64,000 nucleotides of DNA from Paenibacillus tengchongensis (GCF_008973665.1 NZ_WACP01000022.1:1-64000), one strand, 5' to 3'. Shown: positions 33,810-43,677, counted from the stretch's first letter. The notes: generated from the sequence alone by a model not told the origin. Made by a program: numbers and translations.

Positions 33810-34061
33810 CTATTGTTTTAAGACGGCTGCCATCGCAGCGCCAACTTCTATTCCGCAGGCTCTGCCCAAGTCCAGCATAGTGTCTACATAGTTGACCTTT
33901 ACGCCTTGCTTGCTGCACAGCAACACAATCTTCGAAGTAAGCCGTGGATCTCCGTCCTTTGCCACATAGACTTCTGCGGCTTGGCCTAATTCAACCGCCT
34001 TGACGGTTTGCTTAGTGCCGATCTTGACCTGAGCATCTTGCAGTCCTCTATCATCAGTCAT
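33810..34061 (-). CDS. L7Ae-family ribosomal protein (YbxF-like)
   Basis: An 83-residue L7Ae/L30e/S12e/Gadd45-family protein; it contains IGTKQTVKAVELGQAAEVYV and DLGRACGIEVGAAMAAV. B. subtilis YbxF, in the same place between rpoC and rpsL, binds kink-turn RNA. The start is not certain: ATG 34061 stands 11 nt after GGAGG, while ATG 34070 and a TTG at 34079 lie too close to it or inside it. It is the first gene behind the strong promoter at 34117-34145, so it may lead the str operon. Confidence 0.92.
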   Translation of the reverse strand: MTDDRGLQDAQVKIGTKQTVKAVELGQAAEVYVAKDGDPRLTSKIVLLCSKQGVKVNYVDTMLDLGRACGIEVGAAMAAVLKQ

Positions 34062-34116
34062 AATATCCATTGCCTCCAATGAATAAGAATAACAAGGCTA
34101 CTCACGCACCTTAGAC

Positions 34117-34145
34117 ATATTAGCATTATCAAATCCCGATGTCAA
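34117..34145 (-). promoter_or_regulatory. sigma-A promoter of the str operon
   Basis: Minus strand: perfect TTGACA (34140-34145), 17-bp spacer, TAATAT (34117-34122). It lies between the rpoC terminator and the L7Ae-like gene and is one of the best promoter matches in the window. Confidence 0.85.
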
Positions 34146-34164
34146 GAAACTAATCAAACTTTTC

Positions 34165-34229
34165 TTCAAAAACATAGCGGCGCCCCGCCCCAGGACCTCT
34201 TGCAGTCTCTGAAGCGGGACGGCTGCTAT
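34165..34229 (-). terminator. terminator after rpoC
   Basis: Minus strand: an outer ATAGC/GCTAT arm pair with an inner CCCGC/GCGGGG pairing, a long loop, then a U-run (GTTTTTG, about 34165-34173). It separates the rpoBC transcript from the str promoter that follows at once. Confidence 0.75.
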
Positions 34230-34239
34230 CTGTCTTTTT

Positions 34240-37200
34240 TTATTCAGCCGAAACGGTTTCCAGCGATTCCTGCTCGCTTTCCTCGTTCGGATCGCTCAGC
34301 TTGACACTGCGGTAGCGGTTCATACCGGTGCCGGCAGGAATCAGCTTGCCGATAATGACATTTTCTTTCAGACCCATCAGTTTATCCACTTTGCCCTTGA
34401 TGGCGGCGTCGGTCAGGACGCGAGTGGTTTCCTGGAAGGATGCAGCAGACAAGAAGGAATCAGTCTCCAGGGAAGCCTTCGTGATACCCAGCAGGACCGG
34501 TTTGGCCACTGCAGGCTCCTTGCCGGAGAGGATGGCTTCTTTGTTCGCAGCTTCATATTCATGAATATCCGCAAATGAACCCGGCAGCAGGTTCGTATCA
34601 CCGGCGTCGATAATACGGATCTTGCGCAGCATTTGCTTGATCATAACTTCAACGTGCTTATCGTTGATTTCTACGCCCTGGTTACGGTATACGCGCTGTA
34701 CTTCCTGCAGAATGTAGTTCTGTACTCCGCGGATACCCTTAATACGCAGCATTTCCTTAGGGTCAATGGAGCCGTCAGTCAATTCGTCGCCGGCTTCAAT
34801 CTCCTGGCCTTCGGTTACACGCAGGCGGGAACCGTAGGAAATACCGTACACCTTGGATTCCGCTTCCCCTTGAACCTCGATTTCACGGCGGTCCTTGGTT
34901 TCACGGATTTCCTTAATCACCCCGTCGATTTCACTGATCGTAGCCTGGCCTTTAGGGTTACGGGCTTCGAACAATTCCTGGATACGCGGCAGACCTTGCG
35001 TGATGTCATCACCGGCAACACCGCCGGTATGGAAGGTACGCATGGTAAGCTGGGTTCCCGGTTCTCCGATGGACTGGGCAGCAATGATACCTACAGCTTC
35101 GCCGATTTCAACGAATTTGCCGGTAGCCAGGTTGCGGCCATAGCACTTCTTGCAGACCCCGTGACGGGCACGGCAGCTCAGTACAGAGCGGATCTGCAAT
35201 TTGGTAACACCTGCATTGACGATTTCTTCCGCTTTGTCGGAATCAATCAGATCATTGCGGTGAACGATAATCTCTTTCGTCTCCGGATGGCGGACAGTCT
35301 CGAAGGAGTAACGGCCTTCGATACGGTCGTAGAGATCCTCGATAACTTCCTTGCCGTCCTGGATACGGCTGACAGTGAAGCCTTTATCGGTACCGCAATC
35401 TTCCTCACGGACGATTACATCCTGGGCTACGTCAACGAGACGGCGCGTCAGGTAACCGGAGTCCGCGGTACGAAGCGCGGTATCGGCCAGGCCTTTACGC
35501 GCACCGTGCGTCGAGATGAAGTACTCGAGGACGGTCAGACCTTCACGGAAGCTTGCTTTGATCGGCAACTCGAAGATTCGGCCGGATGGCGTCGCCATCA
35601 GACCGCGCATGCCGCCGAGCTGGGTGATCTGCGATTTGTTACCGCGCGCCTTGGAGTCAACCATCAGCATGATGGAATTGAAGCGGTCCATCGATTTGAG
35701 GAGGACGTTGGTCAGATCGTCCTTGGTCTTCGACCAGATTTCGATGACGCGGTCATAGCGTTCATCGTTGGTAATCAGACCGCGGCGGTACTGGTTGGCA
35801 ACCACGTTGACCTTGGCTTCGGATTCCTTCAGCAGTTCAACCTTTTCTTCCGGCACGACAACGTCAGCCACGGCAACGGTAACCCCGGAACGCGTGGAGT
35901 ACGTAAAGCCGAGCTGTTTGATTCTGTCGAGAATCATCGATGTCTGTGTTGTATGATAGATTTCGAAGCAGCGGGCAATGATCAGGCCCAGATATTCCTT
36001 GCCTACAGCGCTGGCGTCAGCGGCAGCCATGATCCGTTCGCGGATATCCGCGCCCTTCTCATAGATGAAGTACTTCTCCGGCGTGCCTTGCAGCAGGTTG
36101 GCTTTGGTAGCTTCGTTGATATACGGGAAACTGCTCGGATAGATCTCATTGAAGATGATCTTACCGATGGTAGTAATCAGCATGGCATTCTGCTGCTCTT
36201 CGGTGAAGCTGGTTTTGCCCAGTGCTTTAACCGGAATAGCCACACGCGCATGCAGACCTGCTGTTCCGCGCTGGTAGGCAGACACCGCTTCGTTGACGTT
36301 GCGGATAATCATACCTGTGCCCTTCTCTTCCTTGTTGTCCATGGTCAGGTAGTACGTACCAAGAACCATATCCTGCGAAGGAGTAACAACCGGCTTGCCG
36401 TCCTTAGGGTTCAGGATGTTGCCGGATGCCAGCATCAGGAGACGGGCTTCCGCTTGAGCTTCTGCCGACAGCGGAACGTGAACGGCCATCTGGTCACCGT
36501 CAAAGTCGGCGTTATAAGCCGTACATACGAGCGGATGCAGACGGATCGCATGACCTTCTACGAGAATCGGCTCGAACGCCTGAATCCCGAGACGGTGAAG
36601 CGTAGGGGCACGGTTAAGAAGAACCGGATGCTCCTTGATAACCTCTTCGAGCACATCCCAAACTTCAGGGCTGACACGTTCAACCTTGCGTTTGGCACTC
36701 TTGATGTTATGGGCAAGACCCTTGTTCACCAGTTCTTTCATAACGAACGGTTTGAAGAGCTCCAGCGCCATTTTCTTCGGCAGGCCGCATTGGTACATCT
36801 TCAGATAAGGTCCTACAACGATAACGGAACGTCCGGAGTAGTCAACACGTTTACCGAGCAAGTTCTGACGGAAACGGCCTTGTTTACCTTTCAGCATATG
36901 GCTGAGGGATTTGAGCGGACGGTTGCCGGGGCCCGTTACCGGACGGCCGCGGCGGCCGTTGTCGATCAGGGCGTCTACAGCTTCCTGCAACATGCGCTTC
37001 TCGTTCTGCACGATAATATCGGGAGCGCCAAGATCCAGCAGTCTCTTGAGGCGGTTATTACGGTTGATTACCCGGCGGTACAGGTCATTAAGGTCGGACG
37101 TAGCAAAACGGCCGCCGTCGAGCTGAACCATCGGACGGAGCTCCGGCGGAATTACCGGAAGCACATCCATGATCATCCAGTCCGGTCTGTTGCCGGAGTT

Positions 37201-37851
37201 GCGGAAGGCTTCGATGACTTCCAGGCGTTTGATTGCCCGGTTGCGGCGTTGGCCTTGAGCCGTGCGCAGCTCTTCTTTGAGGAATTCCAGCTCTTTGTCG
37301 ATGTCGATGTCTTGAAGCAGCTTTTTCACCGCTTCGGCACCCATTCCTGCCTGGAAGCCGTAGCCGTATTTCTCACGGTAGCTGCGGTACTCCTTCTCGG
37401 ACAGCAGTTGTTTCTTTTCCAGCGGAGTTTCGCCTGGATCAGTTACAACATACGATGCGAAGTAGATGATCTCTTCCAGCGATCTTGGGGACATGTCCAG
37501 TGCCAGACCCATCCGGCTTGGAATACCTTTGAAATACCAGATATGCGATACCGGAGCTGCAAGCTCGATGTGACCCATCCGTTCACGGCGCACTTTAGCG
37601 CGTGTAACTTCAACGCCGCAGCGGTCGCAGACTACGCCTTTGTAACGGACGCGTTTATATTTGCCGCAATGACATTCCCAGTCTTTTTGCGGCCCGAAGA
37701 TGCGTTCGCAGAAGAGGCCTTCCTTTTCGGGTTTCAAAGTACGGTAGTTGATGGTTTCCGGTTTTTTGACTTCTCCGCGGGACCAAGAACGAATCTTTTC
37801 CGGAGAAGCAAGACCGATTTTCATAAACTCAAAATTGTTAACGTCCAACAA
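34240..37851 (-). CDS. rpoC: RNA polymerase subunit beta-prime
   Basis: A 1203-residue beta-prime subunit. The N-terminal zinc site CHCG...CDRCG, the catalytic NADFDGDQMAVH magnesium loop, the bridge helix/trigger loop region with SIGEPGTQLTMRTFHTGG and the CRARHGVCKKCYG zinc set are all clear. The start is TTG (37851 or the adjacent TTG at 37848), 8 nt after GGAGG; B. subtilis rpoC also begins MLDVNNFE from TTG. It follows rpoB by 111 nt and ends in a terminator. Confidence 0.99.
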   Translation of the reverse strand: MLDVNNFEFMKIGLASPEKIRSWSRGEVKKPETINYRTLKPEKEGLFCERIFGPQKDWECHCGKYKRVRYKGVVCDRCGVEVTRAKVRRERMGHIELAAPVSHIWYFKGIPSRMGLALDMSPRSLEEIIYFASYVVTDPGETPLEKKQLLSEKEYRSYREKYGYGFQAGMGAEAVKKLLQDIDIDKELEFLKEELRTAQGQRRNRAIKRLEVIEAFRNSGNRPDWMIMDVLPVIPPELRPMVQLDGGRFATSDLNDLYRRVINRNNRLKRLLDLGAPDIIVQNEKRMLQEAVDALIDNGRRGRPVTGPGNRPLKSLSHMLKGKQGRFRQNLLGKRVDYSGRSVIVVGPYLKMYQCGLPKKMALELFKPFVMKELVNKGLAHNIKSAKRKVERVSPEVWDVLEEVIKEHPVLLNRAPTLHRLGIQAFEPILVEGHAIRLHPLVCTAYNADFDGDQMAVHVPLSAEAQAEARLLMLASGNILNPKDGKPVVTPSQDMVLGTYYLTMDNKEEKGTGMIIRNVNEAVSAYQRGTAGLHARVAIPVKALGKTSFTEEQQNAMLITTIGKIIFNEIYPSSFPYINEATKANLLQGTPEKYFIYEKGADIRERIMAAADASAVGKEYLGLIIARCFEIYHTTQTSMILDRIKQLGFTYSTRSGVTVAVADVVVPEEKVELLKESEAKVNVVANQYRRGLITNDERYDRVIEIWSKTKDDLTNVLLKSMDRFNSIMLMVDSKARGNKSQITQLGGMRGLMATPSGRIFELPIKASFREGLTVLEYFISTHGARKGLADTALRTADSGYLTRRLVDVAQDVIVREEDCGTDKGFTVSRIQDGKEVIEDLYDRIEGRYSFETVRHPETKEIIVHRNDLIDSDKAEEIVNAGVTKLQIRSVLSCRARHGVCKKCYGRNLATGKFVEIGEAVGIIAAQSIGEPGTQLTMRTFHTGGVAGDDITQGLPRIQELFEARNPKGQATISEIDGVIKEIRETKDRREIEVQGEAESKVYGISYGSRLRVTEGQEIEAGDELTDGSIDPKEMLRIKGIRGVQNYILQEVQRVYRNQGVEINDKHVEVMIKQMLRKIRIIDAGDTNLLPGSFADIHEYEAANKEAILSGKEPAVAKPVLLGITKASLETDSFLSAASFQETTRVLTDAAIKGKVDKLMGLKENVIIGKLIPAGTGMNRYRSVKLSDPNEESEQESLETVSAE

Positions 37852-37962
37852 GGAGCAACCCTCCTTAACCTATATCCTGATTTAGTACCATAGCCCTCTA
37901 TTGATGGTCAGATCAAAAGAGGGCACGGTTCTTTATACAATGAAATTGTGTCTGTCTGCCAA

Positions 37963-40900
37963 TTAGTCGATTCCGACTTCCGCTCCCTCAAGGTTGAGGC
38001 TCAGCTTGTCGCCCGAGGTCTCGTCTTCGTCATCCAATTCCTTCATTTCAATTTCCTGCTCGTCGCCGCTCAGGATCTTGACATCCATACCGAGCGACTG
38101 CAGTTCCTTGATGAGGACCTTGAACGATTCCGGAACACCCGGTTCAGGAACATTCTCGCCTTTGACGATCGACTCGTAGGTCTTCACACGGCCAACCACG
38201 TCATCGGACTTCACGGTCAGAATTTCCTGCAGTGTATAAGCGGCGCCGTAGGCTTCCAGCGCCCACACTTCCATTTCCCCGAAGCGCTGTCCGCCGAACT
38301 GGGCTTTACCGCCGAGCGGCTGTTGCGTAACGAGAGAGTAAGGACCTGTGGAACGGGCATGAATCTTATCGTCAACCATGTGTGCCAGTTTGATCATGTG
38401 CATGACGCCAACGGTGACTTCGCGTTCGAAGCGTTCGCCTGTCCGTCCATCATAAAGAATGGTCTTACCGTTGCGCTGCATACCGGCTTCTTCCATCGTA
38501 TCGAATACATCGTGCTCGCGCGCTCCGTCAAATACCGGAGTGGCGACATGGATACCGAGCTGCAAGGCCGCCATACCGATATGAACCTCCAACACCTGGC
38601 CGATGTTCATACGGGAAGGTACGCCCAGCGGGTTGAGTACAACCTGCACCGGAGTGCCGTCCGGCAGGAACGGCATATCTTCTTCCGGAAGGATACGGGC
38701 AACGACACCCTTGTTACCATGGCGTCCGGCCATCTTATCACCTTCGGAAATCTTACGTTTCTGAGCGATATAGACGCGCACCAGCTGGTTTACACCCGGA
38801 GGCAGCTCGTCGCCGTTCTCACGCGTGAACACCTTAACGTCAACAATGATTCCGTCAGAGCCGTGAGGCACGCGCAGCGAAGTATCGCGCACTTCCCGCG
38901 CCTTCTCACCGAAGATTGCGTGCAGCAGGCGCTCTTCCGCAGTCAGCTCAGTTACACCCTTAGGCGTTACTTTGCCGACCAGAATATCACCGGCATTGAT
39001 TTCCGCACCGATGCGGATAATACCGCGTTCATCCAGATTGCGCAGCGCTTCTTCGCCGACATTCGGAATATCGCGTGTAATTTCTTCCGGTCCCAGCTTG
39101 GTGTCGCGGGCTTCGGATTCGTATTCCTCGATATGAATCGAGGTGTATACATCTTCCTTCACCAGCTTCTCGCTCAGCAGGATCGCATCCTCGTAGTTGT
39201 AGCCTTCCCACGTCATAAACGCAACAACCACGTTGCGGCCCAGGGCGAGTTCGCCCATTTCCGTGGAAGGACCGTCTGCCAGGATGTCACCCTTCTTCAC
39301 AATATCGCCGCGTTTGGCCAGCGGGCGCTGATTAATACAGGTACCCTGGTTCGAGCGCATAAATTTGTGTAATTTATATTTAACGATATCGCCTTTGACT
39401 TCTTTGCCGTCGACATTCTCTACCCGGCGCAGCCAAATTTCGTTGGCCGAGGAGCGTTCGATGATACCGTCATATTTAGAAACAATACATACACCGGAAT
39501 CCTTCGCGGATTTATGCTCCATACCCGTTCCGACGAGCGGTGCTTTAGGCACGAGGAGCGGCACAGCCTGACGTTGCATGTTCGATCCCATCAGCGCACG
39601 GTTGGAGTCGTCATTCTCCAAGAACGGAATCAGCGCCGTAGCGACGGACACGACCTGTTTCGGGGATACGTCCATGTAATCCACACGGCTGCTCGGCATC
39701 GTTGTAATGTTGTCGGAATCCTTGTTGTAACGGACGATAACCTGTTCTTCCAGGAACGCACCGTCTTCTCCGACAAGCGCATTTGCCTGGGCAACAACAT
39801 AGTTATCTTCTTCATCGGCGGTCAGATAGTCGATATGTTCCGTAACCTTGCCGGTATTCGGATCCACCCAACGGTACGGAGCTTCAATGAAGCCATACTC
39901 ATTGATGCGGGCGAAGGTGGACAGGGAGTTAATCAGACCGATATTCGGACCTTCCGGGGTCTCAATCGGACACATACGGCCGTAGTGGCTGTGATGGACG
40001 TCACGCACTTCAAAGCCCGCGCGTTCACGGGTCAGACCGCCAGGTCCGAGGGCGGACAGACGGCGCTTATGCGTAAGCTCGGCAAGCGGATTCGTCTGGT
40101 CCATAAACTGGGACAGCTGCGAACTGCCAAAGAACTCTTTGATCGAAGCGATCACCGGCCGGATGTTAATCAGAGCCTGCGGTGTAATGGCATTGGCATC
40201 CTGAATCGACATTCTCTCACGAACCACGCGTTCCATACGGGACAAGCCGATACGGAACTGGTTCTGCAGCAGTTCACCCACAGAGCGTAGACGGCGGTTG
40301 CCCAAGTGGTCAATGTCATCGGTGTTGCCGATACCGTGCAGCAGATTAATAAAGTAGCTGATCGAGGAGATAATATCAGCCTGGGTAATATGCTTGACCG
40401 ATTTGTCGATATTGCCGTTGGCAATCAGTTTCACCACGCGGCCTTCTTCAATCGGCGAGTACACGTCAATCGTCTGCAGCGGGATATCCTCACTGTCCAG
40501 TACCCCGCCGGTTACACGGTAGGTCTTGGCAGCCACTTGCTTTTCAAAGTAAGGAATCAACTGATCAAGCAGTCTGCGGTCAACCATTTGCCCGGTTTCG
40601 GCCAGAATTTCACCTGTGGTTTCATCCACCAGCGGCTGGGCCAGGCGTTGATTGAACAGTCGGTTCTTGATGTGCAGTTTTTTGTTAATTTTGTAGCGGC
40701 CGACATTGGCCAGATCATAGCGCTTTGGATCGAAGAAACGGGCCACCAAAAGGCTCTTGGCATTATCAAGTGTCGGCGGTTCGCCCGGACGCAGACGCTC
40801 GTAAATTTCAATCAGCGCCTTCTCCGTGGAATCCGTATTGTCTTTATCCAGCGTATTGCGAATATATTCATCATTACCAAGCAGATCCAGAATTTCGGCA

Positions 40901-41508
40901 TCACTGCCGAAGCCCAGTGCACGCAGCAGCACGGTCACCGGAATCTTCCGGGTACGGTCGATGCGGACATACATGATATCCTTGGCATCGGTTTCGAGCT
41001 CCAGCCATGCACCGCGGTTCGGAATCACTGTGGCGGTGTAGGTTTTTTTGCCGTTTTTATCGACTTTTGTGCTGAAATAGACGCTTGGAGAGCGAACCAA
41101 CTGGCTGACAATAACCCGTTCCGCACCATTGATAATGAATGTGCCGGTCTCCGTCATCAGCGGGAAATCTCCCATGAACACTTCCTGCTCTTTGACTTCT
41201 CCGGTCTCCTTGTTAATGAGCCGGACCTTCACGCGCAGAGGAGCCGCATATGTTACGTCCCGCTCTTTGGCGTCGTCAACCGTATATTTCGGTTCACCCA
41301 GGCTGTAATCAATGAACTCCAGCACCAAATTGCCCGTGAAATCCTGGATCGGCGAGATATCCTGAAACATCTCCCGCAATCCTTCTTCCAAAAACCAATC
41401 GTATGATTTTTGTTGGATTTCAATCAGGTTCGGAACTTCGAGTACCTCTTTAATTCTTGCATAGCTCCGCCGAGTGCGTCGACCATACTGAACAAGATGT
41501 CCTGCCAA
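37963..41508 (-). CDS. rpoB: RNA polymerase subunit beta
   Basis: A 1181-residue beta subunit. The rifampicin pocket reads SQLSQFMDQTNPLAELTHKR followed by RLSALGPGGL, wild type at the positions usually changed in resistance. The catalytic-site segments GDKMAGRHGNKGVV and the QPLGGKAQFGGQRFGEMEVW flap/clamp block are intact. The acidic C-terminal tail is typical of Firmicutes. Its likely promoter lies about 385 bp upstream (41893-41921), giving a long leader. Confidence 0.99.
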   Translation of the reverse strand: MAGHLVQYGRRTRRSYARIKEVLEVPNLIEIQQKSYDWFLEEGLREMFQDISPIQDFTGNLVLEFIDYSLGEPKYTVDDAKERDVTYAAPLRVKVRLINKETGEVKEQEVFMGDFPLMTETGTFIINGAERVIVSQLVRSPSVYFSTKVDKNGKKTYTATVIPNRGAWLELETDAKDIMYVRIDRTRKIPVTVLLRALGFGSDAEILDLLGNDEYIRNTLDKDNTDSTEKALIEIYERLRPGEPPTLDNAKSLLVARFFDPKRYDLANVGRYKINKKLHIKNRLFNQRLAQPLVDETTGEILAETGQMVDRRLLDQLIPYFEKQVAAKTYRVTGGVLDSEDIPLQTIDVYSPIEEGRVVKLIANGNIDKSVKHITQADIISSISYFINLLHGIGNTDDIDHLGNRRLRSVGELLQNQFRIGLSRMERVVRERMSIQDANAITPQALINIRPVIASIKEFFGSSQLSQFMDQTNPLAELTHKRRLSALGPGGLTRERAGFEVRDVHHSHYGRMCPIETPEGPNIGLINSLSTFARINEYGFIEAPYRWVDPNTGKVTEHIDYLTADEEDNYVVAQANALVGEDGAFLEEQVIVRYNKDSDNITTMPSSRVDYMDVSPKQVVSVATALIPFLENDDSNRALMGSNMQRQAVPLLVPKAPLVGTGMEHKSAKDSGVCIVSKYDGIIERSSANEIWLRRVENVDGKEVKGDIVKYKLHKFMRSNQGTCINQRPLAKRGDIVKKGDILADGPSTEMGELALGRNVVVAFMTWEGYNYEDAILLSEKLVKEDVYTSIHIEEYESEARDTKLGPEEITRDIPNVGEEALRNLDERGIIRIGAEINAGDILVGKVTPKGVTELTAEERLLHAIFGEKAREVRDTSLRVPHGSDGIIVDVKVFTRENGDELPPGVNQLVRVYIAQKRKISEGDKMAGRHGNKGVVARILPEEDMPFLPDGTPVQVVLNPLGVPSRMNIGQVLEVHIGMAALQLGIHVATPVFDGAREHDVFDTMEEAGMQRNGKTILYDGRTGERFEREVTVGVMHMIKLAHMVDDKIHARSTGPYSLVTQQPLGGKAQFGGQRFGEMEVWALEAYGAAYTLQEILTVKSDDVVGRVKTYESIVKGENVPEPGVPESFKVLIKELQSLGMDVKILSGDEQEIEMKELDDEDETSGDKLSLNLEGAEVGID

Positions 41509-41892
41509 CTTTACTCACCCCTCATGTCTACTCACTTAAAAATTGATTGCGAACCCTTGTTTGGAACCGTATAATGGAACCATAACAACCGAGTTCAGCC
41601 ACAAATAAAGAAAAGCCCTTACCTCGAGAGTTTCGAAAAAAGAGCGCATCTATTCACGGCCAATATGCCCCTTATCCTGTAGATTTGCCCAAAATGTACA
41701 TATTATACGTCGTCAGGCAGCGTTTTATGCATCATCCTCCATTTCCCGGTGATTACCGCCCTAAATCAGGCGCCGAAGAAGGATAATGACACACACTTGC
41801 CGATCGGCTATGCGCATGCCGCGCGACAATAAATAACTTGACATTTCAGTCAACTAAAGACATGGAGCCTATCTTAATACTGACATTTTATA
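41509..41892 (-). other. rpoBC leader region (no gene)
   Basis: About 380 nt between the promoter at 41893-41921 and the rpoB start. I see no coding gene. Near the gene it holds an imperfect GGTTCCATTATA/CGGTTCC repeat (about 41553-41581); a TATAAT-like stretch near 41705-41710 lacks a good -35. Its length suggests post-transcriptional control, but no known leader class is recognised. Confidence 0.5.
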
Positions 41893-41921
41893 ATAATACC
41901 ACTATCAGTATTGCATGTCAA
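41893..41921 (-). promoter_or_regulatory. sigma-A promoter upstream of rpoBC
   Basis: Minus strand: perfect TTGACA (41916-41921), 17-bp spacer, TATTAT (41893-41898), starting right after the methyltransferase gene stop. It would let rpoBC be transcribed apart from rplJL. Confidence 0.8.
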
Positions 41922-41937
41922 CAATTTCTCACTTTTT

Positions 41938-42534
41938 TTATTTCTGTGCTCTGAGAATCCGGTAACCCTTGTCTTTCCCCACTTCTTCCACCTGGGAGAA
42001 TAGACTTTCCAGCTTCGCAGCCGCCGACGGTGCCCCCTGCTTCTTCTGGATCACTACCCACAAAGAACCGCCTTCCCGCAAATGCTCATACGCCTGCTCG
42101 AAGATTTGATGGACGACCGTTTTCCCGGCCCGGATTGGCGGATTGGTCAGAATAACATCAAAGACCTGCCCCTGTACCGCAGCGAGCATATCGCTTTCCA
42201 TTACTGTAACATTACCGACTCCGTTGCGGCCGGCGTTCTCCCGGGACAGCTCAACGGCACGGCTATTAATATCGACCATAGTCACATGCCCTTTAGTGGC
42301 CAGCAAGGCAGCACTGATTCCGATGGGTCCGTAGCCGCAGCCTACATCCAGCACCTTGGCGTCCTGCGGGATTTCCATCATTTCAATCAGTACCCGGCTG
42401 CCGTAGTCGATATCCCCTTTGGAAAATACGCCCGTATCGCTGGTAAAGCGAAGACTTTTGCCCCGCAGCACTGTGGTTAAGTCGCGTCTGTCGTGCTTCG
42501 CTTCCGGCTGCTGGGAGTAATAATGCTGCGACAT
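41938..42534 (-). CDS. class I SAM methyltransferase, RsmC-like (YbxB)
   Basis: A 198-residue Rossmann-fold methyltransferase. SAM motif VLDVGCGYGPIGISAALLA, the acidic VDINSRAVEL loop and the catalytic NPPI in DVILTNPPIRAG mark the RsmC/RlmG family, which makes N2-methylguanosine in rRNA. B. subtilis YbxB sits in the same spot between rplL and rpoB; the target base is inferred, not shown. ATG 42534 follows AAAGGG; an ATG 21 nt upstream has no ribosome site. Confidence 0.92.
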   Translation of the reverse strand: MSQHYYSQQPEAKHDRRDLTTVLRGKSLRFTSDTGVFSKGDIDYGSRVLIEMMEIPQDAKVLDVGCGYGPIGISAALLATKGHVTMVDINSRAVELSRENAGRNGVGNVTVMESDMLAAVQGQVFDVILTNPPIRAGKTVVHQIFEQAYEHLREGGSLWVVIQKKQGAPSAAAKLESLFSQVEEVGKDKGYRILRAQK

Positions 42535-42565
42535 ACTATCCGCCCTTTCATTCATATGTTATAGA

Positions 42566-42597
42566 GCAACCCCCTTGAACAAGTTCAAGGGGGTTGC
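42566..42597 (-). terminator. strong hairpin after rplL (attenuator-like)
   Basis: A 15-bp perfect inverted repeat (GCAACCCCCTTGAAC and its complement) between rplL and the methyltransferase gene. No U-tract follows, so it may be a partial terminator or a stabilising/processing hairpin that lowers expression downstream, as at the rplL-rpoB junction of other bacteria. Confidence 0.6.
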
Positions 42598-42646
42598 CGG
42601 GACCAGGTTGAGCTAAGCAACCCGGATCAAGTTCATATTACAGAAC

Positions 42647-43009
42647 TTATTTTACTTCTACAGATGCGCCTGCTTCTTCCAATTTTGCTTTGGTAGCTTC
42701 GGCGTCTTCCTTGCTTACTTTTTCTTTGATTGGCTTAGGAGCGTTGTCTACCAGGTCCTTAGCTTCTTTCAGGCCCAGACCAGTGATTTCGCGAACGATC
42801 TTGATTACGTTGATCTTGGAAGCGCCAGCGCTAGCCAGGATTACGTCGAATTCAGTTTGCTCTTCTTCAACGGCAGCTGCTCCGCCGCCTACAACTGCTA
42901 CTGGAGCAGCGGCTGTTACGCCGAATTCTTCTTCGATTGCTTTAACCAGGTCGTTCAGTTCCAGTACGCTCATGCCTTTAATTGCTTCCAAGATTGCTTC
43001 TTTACTCAT
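42647..43009 (-). CDS. rplL: 50S ribosomal protein L7/L12
   Basis: A 120-residue L7/L12/bL12 stalk protein that recruits translation GTPases. N-terminal dimerisation domain, Ala/Val/Gly-rich hinge (VTAAAPVAVVGGGAAAVEEE) and the C-terminal domain with INVIKIVREITGLGLKEAKD. It follows rplJ by 66 nt and shares the L10 leader. Confidence 0.99.
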   Translation of the reverse strand: MSKEAILEAIKGMSVLELNDLVKAIEEEFGVTAAAPVAVVGGGAAAVEEEQTEFDVILASAGASKINVIKIVREITGLGLKEAKDLVDNAPKPIKEKVSKEDAEATKAKLEEAGASVEVK

Positions 43010-43075
43010 GGTTGAACCTCCATTTTATAATTAATTTTTGTTGTAATTCTTTGTTACGAGATCAGAACGAAAGGC

Positions 43076-43579
43076 TTACGCGCTTTGTTCTTCTTTCTCA
43101 GCGACTGCTTTAACCGCAAGCGCGAAGTTGCGGATTGGAGCCTGAAGCACGCTAAGCAGCATGGAGAGCAAACCTTCGCGGGAAGGAAGTTCTGCCAGTG
43201 CCTTCACTTGGTCAGCGTCTACGACACGACCTTCAACAACGCCGCCCTTCAGCTTCAGAGCGTCATTCTTCTTGGCGAAGTCATTCAGAATCTTGGCTGC
43301 TACGACAGCATCCGTTTCACTGAATGCTACAGCAGTAGGACCGGTAAGAACTGCGTCCAGATCGGTCAATTCAGTTGCTGCAGTCGCACGGCGAACCAGC
43401 GAGTTCTTCAGAACTTGAAAGTCAACGCCAGCTTCACGGAGCTGCTTGCGCAGCTCAGTTGCCTGGGCAACGTTCAATCCGCGGTAGTCAGCGACTACAG
43501 TGGAAGCACTGTTTTGCAGTTTGCTGGCGATTACATTCACAGCATCCTGTTTAGCTTGGATTACTTTTGCATTTGCCAT
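43076..43579 (-). CDS. rplJ: 50S ribosomal protein L10
   Basis: A 167-residue L10/uL10, base of the stalk that holds L7/L12 dimers. ADYRGLNVAQATELRKQLRE and LVRRATAATELTDLDAVLTG are typical; the C-terminal helix for L12 binding is present. It is the first gene after its own promoter and leader (43640-43844). ATG 43579 follows AGGAGGTG. Confidence 0.99.
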   Translation of the reverse strand: MANAKVIQAKQDAVNVIASKLQNSASTVVADYRGLNVAQATELRKQLREAGVDFQVLKNSLVRRATAATELTDLDAVLTGPTAVAFSETDAVVAAKILNDFAKKNDALKLKGGVVEGRVVDADQVKALAELPSREGLLSMLLSVLQAPIRNFALAVKAVAEKEEQSA

Positions 43580-43645
43580 TGGTATACACCTCCTGAAAAT
43601 TGTTGCGACAGATAACTCGGGTTACCCGCCGTTCCTACGCAGGCA

Positions 43646-43677
43646 TTAGAAAAGCCTCCGCAGAATCACGAAGGCTT
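43646..43677 (-). terminator. attenuator terminator in the L10 leader
   Basis: Minus strand: AAGCCTTCG/CGGAGGCTT stem (43669-43677 with 43652-43660), 8-nt loop, followed by TTTTCT. It sits between the L10-binding part of the leader and rplJ, where L10 binding would decide between termination and read-through. Confidence 0.8.

Noticed and set aside
34633..37893. Very long open frame opposite to rpoC (over 1000 codons)
   Set aside because: It mirrors the conserved rpoC gene codon for codon, as biased codon use in a highly expressed gene removes stops on the other strand. It has no ribosome site and no family resemblance. Similar shadows lie opposite fusA (30497-32674), rpoB (37948-39372) and clpC (59956-61539).
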